From positions 7,139,501-7,203,500 of the forward strand of contig JAYKKT010000089.1 of the NCBI GenBank assembly GCA_036023115.1: a stretch of DNA of 64,000 bases, written 5' to 3'. The position numbers were made by a program, and so were the translations under genes. This DNA is from Brasenia schreberi (taxonomy: Eukaryota > Streptophyta > Magnoliopsida > Nymphaeales > Cabombaceae). Under the pieces are notes generated by a model, which searched no databases, was not told the DNA's origin, and saw only the letters and a program-made list of their open reading frames with translations. Of this stretch, positions 40,751-54,540 are shown one piece after another (within the stretch, counting starts at the first letter, position 1; each line of letters begins with the position of its first letter).

Positions 40751-41330
40751 TTGTCCACTGCTGATCTTATTTTGGTTATGCATGGTGGTCTGATAACACA
40801 TGATGGTCCTTATGACCTCATCCTAAGTTGTGGAAATAAGTTTAGACAACTAGTTGGTGTCCATGAGCATGCTTTGTCTTCCATTAAATCAACTTCTGCT
40901 GCATCTAGTTCACATGTATCTGATATTGATGGGCTAGTCCGATGCCATGAGATAGAAACCACTGGACTTGACGAACATGGAGATATTGAGGATATGAGTG
41001 AGATTGGTAATGAGGATGAACCAGAGGAGAGAAATGGTCAGCTTGTTCAAGGAGAAGAGAGGGAGAAGGGAAGGGTTGACTTCCCCGTATATATGGAGTA
41101 TGTTACAGCGGCATATGACGGTGCATTAGTTCCATTAATTTTATTGAGTCAAATCTTCTTCAAATAGGAAGCAGCTATTGGATGGCTTCAGTTATACCAG
41201 TCTCTGACGATGAGCCATCTTCTGTTAGTGGAGCTGCATTACTTCAAGTCTATGCTCTATTATCTTTGTCTAGTACAGTGCTTGACATGATCACAGTTTT
41301 GCTCATCGGTATTATTGCTTCAAAGGCATT
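40751..41330 (+). pseudogene. captured ABCC (MRP-type) transporter fragment
   Basis: The first part, [19 protein letters not shown] followed by [16 protein letters not shown], is the end of nucleotide-binding domain 1 of an ABCC transporter. An acidic linker and the words [26 protein letters not shown] then enter the second membrane domain. After a frameshift near 41158 the text continues [19 protein letters not shown]. Conservation fades after IIASKA. The order is that of a genuine ABCC mRNA, with no introns, supporting RNA-level capture. A full transporter needs about 1500 residues, so this is only a fragment. Confidence 0.8.
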
Positions 41331-42520
41331 TATTGGCATAATTTACCGCACGTATTGGAAAGTGCATTATGTAATTCTTTGGATTATGGAACTGTATTAA
41401 TTATGGCGGCTACAGTGTGTATTCCCAAGGAACTCAAAAACGATAACTGTGTTTGGTAGAGATTATGTGTTAACTTTATGGCTTTGGAACTAAAAATTAT
41501 TATGGACTGGTGTTTGGCGTCTCTAATTGGCTGCATTTATTACAAAAGGTGGCTGATATGGCTGGAGTTATGGCATATGTTCTGTCCACTGTTGTATTGG
41601 AACTACAAAGTACTTATGGTGGCTATAATTTATATTCAGGAGTCACGTTTTGCTGTGAATTTTTTTTGCCTAGTAATGCGGCCATTTTTTGCATTAATGT
41701 TGGTGCTTATCATGTCGAGATTCTGGAATCAGAGATGTTACATATGGCGGTTGGAATTAAGTGCAAATAGTCGGTTGCATTTACTGCATCTGGGCAGAAA
41801 TGGGCGAGTGACTGATTACCAAGTTCCTTATTATGATTATGGTCTTGATCGAATCCCGAACGTCTTATCAACTCAGTTTTTGAAGTATATTAAAAGGGCT
41901 CCTGATCTCATTAAACGCTATCCTGAATCACTGCTTCGAATACTGCATTTCCTAAGGGTTCTCTAGCGAGGAGGCACACAGTTTACCAATATAGTGGAAA
42001 AGCTAAAAGGTTCCAAAATGTTCTCGAATAACCTCTTCGCTCTTTCAACTACCTCTCTTAACCAGCCTTCAAGTGGAAAAATAAGTGATGATGGAAATCT
42101 TCATCTTGCATATGTGTATCTTTGTCAATCTGGTGCTTTAGAAATCATGGCTTGTGATGCCCTTTGGAAACAAAAATTGCTAAATTCAGATGCATCAAAG
42201 GACATTGGTGCTTCAGCTAATGGAAAGAACATTAGCACTGTTAAATCTTTGACAAATAGCAATAATCATAACAGTCACAATTTGGAAGATATCATATCCG
42301 ATTGGCACAAGGAATCAACAATCTCCAGAATGATCAAATCCTCTATACCTTGTTTGTATGATAGGAACACCATTTCCCAGGCCACGATGACTCGAAGCTA
42401 TGTATCGTGGTTACATTGGCTGGATCGTGCCTAGTTCTTCCACTGGACCAAGTTGTAATTGTGAAGGGATGCTTGTTTTTTGGAATGTCGGACAAAAGAT
42501 ACAATTGTGCTTTCTACAGG
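41331..42520 (+). pseudogene. further captured coding-like segments, family uncertain
   Basis: Open segments continue in the same direction. A block at 41755-41965 includes LHLLHLGRNGRV and VPYYDYGLDRIPNVLSTQFLK, and a block at 41994-42434 includes GGNLHLAYVYLCQSGALEIM-like words and NLEDIISDWHKESTISRMIKS. Codon use looks protein-like, but the frames are broken by stops. The last block vaguely recalls a large nucleoporin (NUP188-type) C-terminal region. That is a weak memory match, and I leave it unassigned. All of it lies inside the LTR element. Confidence 0.45.
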
Positions 42521-42716
42521 TGAAAATGTTGAACCATCAGAAATAGAGGAAGCTGCCATTAGGAGTAGCTTGTATTGAAAAGCATGTGAGCAAATAAATG
42601 ATGCATATGAAGATGTTTGATGAAATACTCAAGAAAGAGATGATTAACTTGCATATCAAGTGTTTGAGAAAAGGTTTAAGAGAACTGGAAAATTCTTGTA
42701 TAAGTTTGCAGTCATG

Positions 42717-42990
42717 AGGATAGCTGCTTTGTTGTTGTAACAGCTAGGATGGCTGCTTTGTTGTTGTGATGACCAAAAAGGTTGTTTTGTTATTGTGACA
42801 GTCAGGATAACTACTTTGTTGTTGTGACAGCCAAGAAGATTGCTTTGTTGTTGTGACAGCCAGGAAGGCTGCTTTGTTGTTGTGACAGTCAGGATGACCG
42901 CTTTGATGTTGTGACAGTCAGGATGACTGCTTTGTTGATGTGACAGTCAGGATGACTGCTTTGTTGATGTTACAGTCAAGAAGGCTGAGT
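42717..42990 (+). repeat. 30-bp minisatellite inside the chimeric LTR element
   Basis: About nine imperfect copies of a unit close to CTGCTTTGTTGTTGTGACAG plus TCAGGATGA-type sequence, in head-to-tail array without spacers. It lies between the captured coding pieces and the polypurine tract. No protein frame is kept through the array. Confidence 0.85.
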
Positions 42991-43166
42991 TGATAGTGCA
43001 ACCAGAGATGCTGCTTATGATGATAAAGGAAGGATAAGATATTTTTCAGCCAAAGAAGTTGAAGATCAGATCAGTGACGAAGACTGATGAAGAACGTTGC
43101 AAATAGATATGAAGATTTTTTGGCAAGTTTGGAGTTCGAAGTATCTCACTCTCAACTTGAGGGGGG

Positions 43167-43467
43167 TGTTGAAGAATATGCTTATTTAATATTCTTTGTG
43201 TTAGTTTTATGTTTTTAGGTATTATTGTACTCGTCCGAAACTTTAGGAGTATTTTGGTAATTTTTTGTACTAGAGGTGTTTTGGTCAATTTTCGTTTTAC
43301 GGCTCCCTATAAGGGTTGGTAGGTTGTATTAGACTGTGAGGTTGTATATAAGAAAGAGAGAGAAAAAGGAGAGAGGTCCGCCTCTTTCCTTAATCTCTTG
43401 TGTTTTCCTCCTTAGCGTTAATCATGTTTATGTTTTAATCTTTTGTGATTCTACTCCAAATTTATCA
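43167..43467 (+). repeat. 3' LTR of the chimeric element
   Basis: It starts TGTTGAAGAATATGC straight after the polypurine run GAGGGGGG and ends AATTTATCA. It aligns along its whole length with the 5' LTR. Confidence 0.85.
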
Positions 43468-44580
43468 TTTCGCACGAAGGAAAGCCGCGAGGGTGCACCT
43501 TTCCTTCATGGGGATGCGCACAAGACCGTCGATTCCATCAAATCCCTCGTCTACGCCCCTTCCATCATTCGCGCTCGTCTGCCAGACCCTCGAACGTATC
43601 TCCCTCTCTCTCCCTATCAAATTAGTTTCAGTTTCGCAAAATCAATGAGTAGCAATTTTCTAGAACCACCCATTTGGTTTCTCTCTCTCGTGGACACACA
43701 TACGCACAGAGTTATTTATGGGGTAACGTATAATTGAATGATGACTTCCTGTTATGCAGACCTTCCACTCCTGAAGAAGATATTGGCCGCGACTAACATT
43801 CTGACCGGGAAACTGAAGGTGTGGAACTTTTTGATTGGTTGATGCCGAGAGAATTCTATGGCATTTTAACTTGTAGTTTTTATCTATGCTTAAATCTGGG
43901 CATCTGGGAGTGTTTCGGTTGCTGTTACTCACTTGTGGATTCTTCTTTCAGCGTCAGGAAGAACTTACCTACATAATCACATATGATATTCTATTTGGAG
44001 AGGTGATCTACTTCTTGATGGTTATAAATTTCATTGAAGTTTCATGATCTCAGAATTTGATGTTGTTTATTTAGATAGTAGTTTCCCTGTTTTGAAGTTT
44101 GATGATCTCAGAATTTGATGTTGTTTATTTAGATAGTAGTTTCCCTGTTTTGAAGTTTCTCATCATAGACAGAGCCTGGCAGTTTGGGTAATTTGGTGAC
44201 CTGTTATTTTGTAACAATTAGTTGTATTGAAGGTTGTAGCAAATCGCCAACCCTCAGTTTGATAGCTTGCAAGTCATGTGCTTGTCTTGCACTTCATTTG
44301 TTTTGCATAGTACACCTTAGTTTTCCAATGAAAAACTGACCTCAGAATTTGCATGGTTCTGCTATATTCTGTTGCTATTGTAGTTTTTGATATCTTATAA
44401 TCTAAGTGTAAAATTCATGTTGTGCAGGCTACACCTTCAGTGGGCATCACCGAACAGCGTCTCCTCTCTAAGAAGGATGTGTTGCAGTTAGCACTGGCAA
44501 AACTTTGTGCGAAGGAAAATGTGAACTGCTATACAGATTTATTAGCTGTGGAGACAGTACCGGACTTGGTACCGTTGTAA
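43468..44580 (+). pseudogene. NSUN5-like rRNA methyltransferase, 5' part, truncated
   Basis: NSUN5 proteins methylate a cytosine in large-subunit rRNA. This copy resumes after the LTR element with ARRKAARV. Exon 1 (to 43595) shows two compensating frame changes: SIKSLVYAPS lies in a different frame from ARRKAARV and FALVCQTLE. Further exons keep splice sites and phase: 43760-43818 (LPLLKKILAATNILTGKLK), 43952-44002 (RQEELTYIITYDILFGE) and 44428-44580 (TPSVG, then LQLALAKLCAKENV and DLL before a stop). Only the N-terminal helical domain is present. The SAM-binding and catalytic Cys motifs of the methyltransferase are absent downstream. It is therefore a truncated and interrupted gene copy. Confidence 0.75.
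44036..44153. repeat. 58-bp tandem duplication
   Basis: The block GAAGTTT(C/G)ATGATCTCAG... occurs at 44036 and 44094 with one mismatch, inside the last visible intron of the NSUN5-like remnant. Confidence 0.9.
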
Positions 44581-47514
<2,934 letters not shown>

Positions 47515-47677
47515 GAGTATCCTGACTACACAGCTTATACCACTCCATCTTTCTTTTTGGATGATTGGCTGAACATGTACTTAGACAGTTACCATATGCA
47601 TAAAGAAGCAGATGCAGGTTGTAATTCTTATGCACTGAACTGCTCTGACTATCGTTTCGTGTATATGGGTTCTAGAG
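47515..47677 (+). pseudogene. orphan JmjC-domain exon (JMJD4/JMJ20-type)
   Basis: An open exon of 54 codons plus one base is bounded by an acceptor (CCTAAG) and a donor (AGAG/GTAATA). It encodes EYPDYTAYTTPSFFLDDWLN, then MYLDSYHMHKEAD and CSDYRFVYMGSRG. This matches the segment just before the Fe(II)-binding HxD motif of plant JMJD4-like 2-oxoglutarate-dependent oxygenases. No stop interrupts it. The exon with the HADV-type metal ligand and the preceding exon are not recognisable within at least 500 bp on either side. It is probably a gene fragment, although a gene with long introns and diverged neighbours is not excluded. Confidence 0.6.
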
Positions 47678-48139
47678 GTAATATATCTTGTCATTGTTAC
47701 AGTTGTGGATTTCCCATGTAACTTCTTGTTTGTGACGAACAGATTCTAGACCTTTTGGCTAAGAATGCATGTAGTATGTGTTCTTATCAATTTTAATTTT
47801 AAATGTTGTTTATGTAGTCTAACTTTTCCACTTTTACATCCACATTCATTATGCACTGCAGAATAAGAACAAAAAATAAAAAGTAAATGAGTTTTCCATG
47901 CATTTGTAGGTCATTTAGACCTATAGATTCTATAGATATAGTCATGATATATTGTCATCTCTTTTTTCTGATCCTTCAAAATTTTACATACATAATATAT
48001 TTAGTGAAAAACTTGCTTGCCTCATGTTGACTGCGATAAACATGTACTTTGGCAACTTCTAAACTCAACTGTCAATGATGCAGCAAATGTTTATAATTCA
48101 GAAAGCTTTTGGTAATAACTGAAATGGGATAAAGATATT

Positions 48140-48322
48140 AGGGTTATTACCCAAGCCCGGATAAAGGAGGAGGGTTATGTTAGGCTTTGGACAGCCAACG
48201 TAAAACTTTGTCGAACTTATCTAACATGGATTCTACAAATTATGACAGGGCTTTATGGAAACAAAGAATCCATGTAGCCGACCCTATCTAGTATGGGAAA
48301 AGGCTTAGTTGTTGTTGTTGTA
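48140..48322 (+). mobile_element. RTE-type LINE / RTE-dependent SINE 3' tail
   Basis: The segment ends with the words GACAGGGCTTTATGGA, CCGACCCTATCTAGTATGGG and AAAAGGCTTAGTTGTTGTTG, the standard plant RTE 3' terminus with a (TTG)n tail. The 5' portion (ACCCAAGCCCGGATAAAGGAG...) is typical of short copies. A target-site duplication was not resolved. Confidence 0.65.
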
Positions 48323-49272
48323 ATCTAGTAATATGATTCTTACTTCGGGTGCAAGAGGTCGTGAGTTCATTATCCAAATGTTCCAGTAATTATCTAATGT
48401 ATTTACTGATATGTATTTTTGGCGTATGGTAGCGCACCATGTATTACTAGTTAGACCTGGTACGAGAAAACCGGTAAGATAAGTACCGGAATCCTACCCA
48501 ACCCATACATCATATATATATATAAAGAACATTTTAACAGGATAATGACTTTTTGTACATAATTTTGCATAAAAATCTCTCCCATTCAATCTTTGAAATT
48601 AATGCTAAAGATTTAAATTACTTTACATTTAATGCACTAAACGTAAAATACCGAAATATAAAAAAAATTAATTCAAATCTCCACCGTTGATATAAATATT
48701 ATGCATCAAAAGACTGCATTTAACACTCCCCCCCTAAATACACATACATAGAGAGAGAAGGTTCGATGAAGTAGATTCTAACCCTGACATGACATTAACC
48801 GTATTGGACTAAATTTCCGTCGATAGTATCTTGTGGGTCTCCAAATCAACATTTCATCTAGGTAAAGTGTGTGACATAAATATAAGCAAGATCCATCTAC
48901 TGAAAATGGCCCACAGAAAACTTTCCAGGACCAAGCTGCTTCGAGTTTTAACGTCAATTGAAATTTTGGTACTCAGTCTAGCATCCACCCTTCGTTTTAT
49001 CTTTCCAACAAATTGGCTGCGATTCTAAATTTCAATTAAATTCCTTTCTCTTTCCAGTTGAATGCGGCTGCAGCACTACAACGCTTTGTTCTGTACATGG
49101 ATTAGTTCACAGTAGAATCTTCATTTTCTTTAGATACCGAATTTTGATATTTTCTGCCTTTCTTCCCAATCAACCTTTGCCTTCAATAATTAATAAGAAA
49201 GATGTAATTAGTATTATAAACCTTAATACATCGAAACATAATATTTTCAGCTACCAACAAATGATATCTCAC
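48323..49272. other. gene-free stretch
   Basis: AT-rich, with a CCCCCCC run at 48729. A 65-codon open frame at 48831-49028 is unassigned. Confidence 0.4.
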
Positions 49273-49548
49273 CTAAGGCTACTAAATTGTTCAGTGAAAT
49301 CATTGATCTCCATTCCAGAAAGTTTAAGTGAGAATAACGTTCCGGGAACTTCTTTTGACGCCACCTTCGATAGTCTCTTCATTGACACTGCTAACCTTCT
49401 GAATGCCTGATCATGTGATACGGCATATATATGTATGTGAAAGAAAAACATTATTGAAAGCAAAAAAAGTATGAAAATAAACTTTGAAGGATCTTACATC
49501 CATCGCTGGAAAGGAAATTATGGCCATCGACAAGAATGATCCCATAAC
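49273..49548 (-). pseudogene. two exons of a DUF948-like plastid coiled-coil family (fragment)
   Basis: On the minus strand two exons join in phase. 49498-49548 encodes VMGSFLSMAIISFPAMD with donor GAT/GTAAGA. 49273-49406 (acceptor TGATCAG) encodes AFRRLAVSMKRLSKVASKEVPGTLFSLKLSGMEINDFTEQFSSLR, with donor TTAG/GTGAGA. The hydrophobic stretch, the 'kEVPGTL-slklSGmEIndlt' pattern and the heptad-like spacing recall plant proteins with a membrane segment followed by a DUF948-like coiled coil. The assignment is from memory. The rest of the gene was not found on either side. Confidence 0.45.
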
Positions 49549-52400
49549 CTACACATGATTATATCCAGTATTATTGGGAAGTTCTTCTGAAAAATGGAAA
49601 ATCAACTTGAAAACTACAAGCATTCTCCCAAAAAAATAAAGAAGTAAAAAAGTCGATGGCCATCACCATTCCAGATTAAGCATGAGTATCTAAGAAAAAA
49701 GCCAGTTGTACTTTAGTCATATGAAGTATCATAACTTTGAGACCGTCGGTACTCTCATTTTACAGAGATGATGTGTTTTTGTTTCACATGCAGCTATCAG
49801 TACCAAATTGCATGCCTACGTTTTCTTCCAGTTATGTTCTAAACTTTACTTTGTGCATTTAATTTCATTCTTCATAGTCAAGCATTCCCTAACACGAGTC
49901 CCGGATATGTGCTGAACCCCTAGAAGATTTAACATTTCTCACGATTGTAGACGAAATTGAACGAGATGAAAGATTAGAGAAACGCAGCATCATGCCAAAC
50001 TATATAGGTCTTTTAAACTGACATTGTTGGACTGGATCTATCCAATTCTAACCCCATCGAGAAGACTAGAACCTATTCAAATTAGTCATGTACAGAGAGT
50101 CCATCTCCTTTGGCCAGAAAGAGAAAAAGACAATCACATAAAAGACTACAAAACTTATCTTAGTTATGATCGGTTCATAAACTCCTAAGTGTAGCTTATC
50201 GTTAGGAGAGCTAGAACCAGTTGCATATAGCCAGACCAGAACAAATGAAGATTTACAATTCTCCATGTAACATGGCCTCCACCAAGGATTCAAGCACGTA
50301 AATTTCCCCACATGCAAAAACACAAGCTTGCACTTGCACACGTAGGACTCCATGCATGCAGAAGGAAAACTATAACTCCAACGCTCACATATACGCTAAC
50401 CACTTGAATCGCCATATAAAGAAAAGACCATTCCTAAGATCCATTGTTGTCAGCTGCAAGGACGATGGCTGTGAGCCTGTTCCAGTGTGTTTGAGTCTCC
50501 ATCCACAGACCCACCAAGTCCACCACCCCTTCTGGCAGTACACCAATTTCCAGTCGTGGCAAAAAGACACTGATTCTAAGTTTCTAATGTGCAATTTTCT
50601 TCAACTTGAATGCTTTACCTGAACCACGTACCAGCTATGCCGAACCCTTGGGGTTAAACAGTCAAGACCTGATATCACCATTTCATGATAATGGAGACTA
50701 GGGAAACATAGACGTAATCAGCAACGAGCTGAAAATAAAAAAGGTAGCATTCTGCGTTCACTCCAGTGGCCATTTGCAGAGTGTCTCAAATTGCATACTG
50801 GTTGACTTGACATTACTGTCGTCCATGTGTCACCCAGTACCAGCTAAAATAGACAAATCCCGTTGTTCAGCCACCATGCAGACCCCAACTCAGGACACTT
50901 CAAGCATATGCAACAAGATTATTTTCAGTTGCTCGACTGCTTTTGGCAGCATTTTTCAGTTAAAAAGTAGTCCCAATTAGGGACAACCGCTACAGCTCAA
51001 AGGAAGGTCCAGGAGATTAAATCTGGTGAAAGCTTAAAACATTAATCTGGCTCAACCGCCTTCTAGGATATGGAAATTTGGGAGGCCATGGTCATTGACT
51101 AGGAGAAGCAAGCTAAAACAAGCTGCTTAGAAACTCCTGATAAACGAAGTGTAAAAAGCATCTCATGGCTATCCACTATATACTCTTCTTATATGGACTT
51201 ATGTATATTACTTGCTGATGTATAAAGTATTTGTATTAGCATTAAGCCAAAATGCATCTGAGGAATGTACAAGCTACAAATGGGCATTTGTGAGAAGTTT
51301 ACCAGAGTTGCTCCTTGATAGTAGTTATCCCGATCTTATTTGTGTGATGCTCTCTTGATGACAGAGTTTCTTATTATCAAGATAAAATCCCCATTGAAGT
51401 CCATCCTAAATGGAAACTGTTTCATGTTGTTCAGAGAGTATTTGATTGTGTCTATGCTCATCTATGTTCCTACCCCAGAGATAATTAGATTCTAGGATTA
51501 TCAGATGTGCTTGTTGATAATTCTCTACTCTGAAAGGTTATAAATGCTATAACTCAGTTACAAGAAAGACTTACATGACTTGGATGTCGCATTTGTTTTT
51601 TATTCTATCTCATTTTCCTAATGAGGAGGAATCAGCAAATAGGGAGATAAGACCAAATACAGTCCTCCCATCAGTTCATATTATGGAGAAAGTAAGTTAG
51701 AGGGAGGAGAAAGAATGGAAGACATATGCAAGAGGAGAAGGGGAAATTGTCAGATGTGTCCCTTAAACCACCACTACTAGTATCCTAGATTCATCTAAAG
51801 AATCCGATCAAGCTCCTGTACGCCATTTTCCATCACAACTCTAGCTAAGTGGACTTGATGGTTAAGACTATACAGCCAAGGTGCATCCTCCTCCTTGATA
51901 ATTTGTCAGAAACTGATCACTTGCTACTTGCAAGGGTGCCATAATACCATGATAAACTTTGATTTCTGATGATGTATATCCAAGTTCATAGGCAAGAAGA
52001 AGCAAACGAAGAAGAGCTAAAGACGAAGGGAAAAAGAGGCTTGTTGATAGGTTTTGATATATCATGAATTGTCATTGTGGTAAATAATTTGATCAAGAAT
52101 TCCCTTGTTGTACCAATTCATCATACACATTAAAAGGCAAAAACCTAAAATGCAACAAATACAGCACAGGATCTCGGCAGGTTTATAATTAAAGTAGAAT
52201 GGAACAAACTAGAATACTCTTGTTGTAATAATTTCATGTATACACCTCTCCTTTTCTGCATTTTATGAGAAAATTCGGAAGACAATCCACAAACTAACGA
52301 GAGATTTGTTATGGGTTGGGAATAAGTTTCCAAGAAGCCGAGTGAGTTGACAGGTGGTTATCACACAGTTGGAACTCGGTGGCTCTTATATGAGAGCTCT
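49549..52400. other. gene-free stretch
   Basis: No supportable exon, repeat or element. Open frames of up to 95 codons occur on the minus strand (50066-50353 and others) without recognisable domains. Confidence 0.45.
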
Positions 52401-53200
52401 TCCTCATTACATCCAAGTCTTCATTGGCAAATGGTGGTGGACATATGTTATTAGAATGTACCTTGGATGAAATCATCAATGGAGGTATAAACAGCCAGAG
52501 TGTCCATTTGATTGATCTCAGAGATGAGGCGATAGGCATCAGAATTTGGAGGAGTTGGCTTATTGATGGACAAATTTAAACAAAAATACGGCTACATGTT
52601 GGAGATGGGATAGATACTTTTGGAGGATTATTGGTTGATAAACGAATTGTTGGCTATGCTCTCACACTCCTTCAAGTAGTCAGCTTCCTTGATCAAATTC
52701 TATGGCCACTCTCTGTCTTGGTAGAGACTTTCAGAAGGAACCAGAATGCTTGAAAATCCAGTCAATGGATATCACATATGCAGTATTTACATAACTAGGG
52801 TTTTCATCTACCAGGTAGATGCAAGTATACTTCGAAACAAGAACGGTGAGCACCTGTTGTGGTTGAGCAACCAATTTCAATTTTCTCTCTCATATCCTGG
52901 ACCAGCACTTGTATTACTAGGCAGTAGTGCAGGAGAGGACGTATAGAAGGAACCAATCTTTGATGCTCAGGCTAAAGCATAGGTTTTGCTATTTATACAT
53001 TTCCTTGTGGTATATATGGCTAGTGAGAAATGCTAAACTCATTCGGAATGAGGCTGTCCCACCAGCTATTTTAAGGGCTAGCAATCTGAGGTTTATGTGT
53101 CTGAGATGGTGAAAAGTCTCATTGGCTACATGGAGGGAAGAAGAGGAGATTGAATTTGTGGCAAGTGAAATGATGTCCTGTTTACTTTACAACCTAATGT
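52400..53200 (+). mobile_element. possible degenerate L1-type LINE 3' region
   Basis: Broken plus-strand frames give words resembling the C-terminal zinc-knuckle/RNase H linker region of plant L1 polyproteins, notably SLWYIWLVRNAKLIRNE near 53015 and HVGDGIDTF near 52590. There are many stops. There is no reverse transcriptase catalytic motif and no poly(A) end in view, so this is a weak call. Confidence 0.3.
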
Positions 53201-54540
53201 TTTTGCTCTTTGATTAGAGGTATAAAGAAAGATCACCAATTCACTTATGCAAATAAAAATCCTTACAAATGATACTGGTTGACAATGAATATACCCTTTA
53301 TAATGAAGTCAAAATAAGTATAAAGAGTAATATGACATCAAAGTATTAAATAGAGTTAACCATTCACCATTGCTCTTAATAGGAGAAAATCCCAGACAGA
53401 GTTTTGCAACTACAATGGACCTTGAAATTGGGAAGTACAAAAGTGTATCCAAAGTGGCTATTGTTTACTCAAAAGGTGGAAGAGTTGAAAATCTGATGAC
53501 TGGGTTGCATGAAATGGCGCCAATGGAGTGCTTGTGGATTTGTATTTCACGTCATTTTTCTTTAAGCTGAGTGATTTGTGTGTGCATGAAGTTGAGAAAC
53601 TTACAGACTTAGATATTGTAATTGTTTAACAATCATATCAACCAAATAACTATCTGGATCATTTCTTGGAGGATTCGAACGTGGCCACCTCCAGACATCC
53701 TACGACATCTGTTGGGAGGAACACATGTCTCTTCCTACCTTGTTTGCTGAAGGCAAGGAGACCAAGCTATCAAGAGAATGGAGATCATGTATGTCAAATG
53801 AAGCAAGCCGAAGAAATGGAGCTCTTTACAATGAGTCACGTCTTGAGAGAAGGCATCTTTGATGTTGTGGCGAATGTCACAATTCCTCAGTAAGCTTATT
53901 AGTTGGGACTTGGGAGTGTTGCTTTGGTCGGAATTGACTTGGCTTCATACAGATTTCATCAAGTACCAATCTATGTGGCATGCAGTGACGGTTAAAAGAT
54001 CGATGATAGTAGGTCAATACTGTAGGTGGTATATACGGAGGATGCCTCTTGTAACAGTCATCCAATCAGCTGATTTTAGTTCAAAGGATTTTCATTAAGA
54101 CAATTTTGATTGAATTTTCATATCTCTACCTTTAATTAGATAGTTGGTTTAACCATGTAGTCGGAGAATGAACTTTAATATTCAGAACATATCTCTCCAT
54201 CGTCAACAATATCTAAGCTTCCCTATACTTTTCTCCCATCTTCCTTATTCTCATCCTTCGTCCTTCAATTTCATGTTGTTAGTGGCAATTGCTCTCAAAA
54301 TCAAGTCGATGGTGTTGCAATACGTATCCCTAGTCTCATTTCCTGTTGTAAGAAAAGAGAAAAGAGAGAGAAAGAGAGAACTGTTTCTAGTCTCCCTTCA
54401 TTCTCAGCACCAAAACCAAGTGCATCCCCCGAACCCCACGAAGAAATAACACCCAAAACCACCGCCCGTAGCAACTTCACCAAGAATACAACATATCGCA
54501 CGTGGAGGATCGTTAACGACAAAAGACAATGAGGTAGAAA
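53201..54540. other. gene-free stretch
   Basis: Broken open frames at 53370-53570 and 53666-53893 (words such as SRHPTTSVGRNTC) may continue the degenerate retroelement to the left, but I cannot place them. A GA-rich run lies at 54355-54380. Confidence 0.35.

Larger units (their letters stand above)
39859..43467 (+). mobile_element. non-autonomous LTR retrotransposon carrying host gene fragments
   Basis: Two direct repeats, 39859-40176 (318 bp) and 43167-43467 (301 bp), both begin TGTT(C/G)AAGAATATGC and end in a TCA-containing edge (TTTCATCA and TTTATCA). They are followed or preceded by the correct retroviral-type signals: a primer-binding site TGGTATCAGAACC at 40177 and a polypurine tract GAGGGGGG at 43159-43166. 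The flanks TTTCA (39854-39858) and TTTCG (43468-43472) are a 5-bp target-site duplication with one change. The 2.99-kb interior shows no gag, protease, integrase or reverse transcriptase that I can recognise. It carries exon-derived pieces of several plant genes in sense orientation without introns, and a minisatellite. LTR divergence shows it is not recent. Mobilisation must have depended on another element, probably Copia-like judging from the primer site. Confidence 0.85.

Noticed and set aside
42717..42990. CRISPR-like array of about 30-bp repeats
   Set aside because: The repeats are directly head to tail with no unique spacers, in a plant genome and inside a retroelement. It is a minisatellite.
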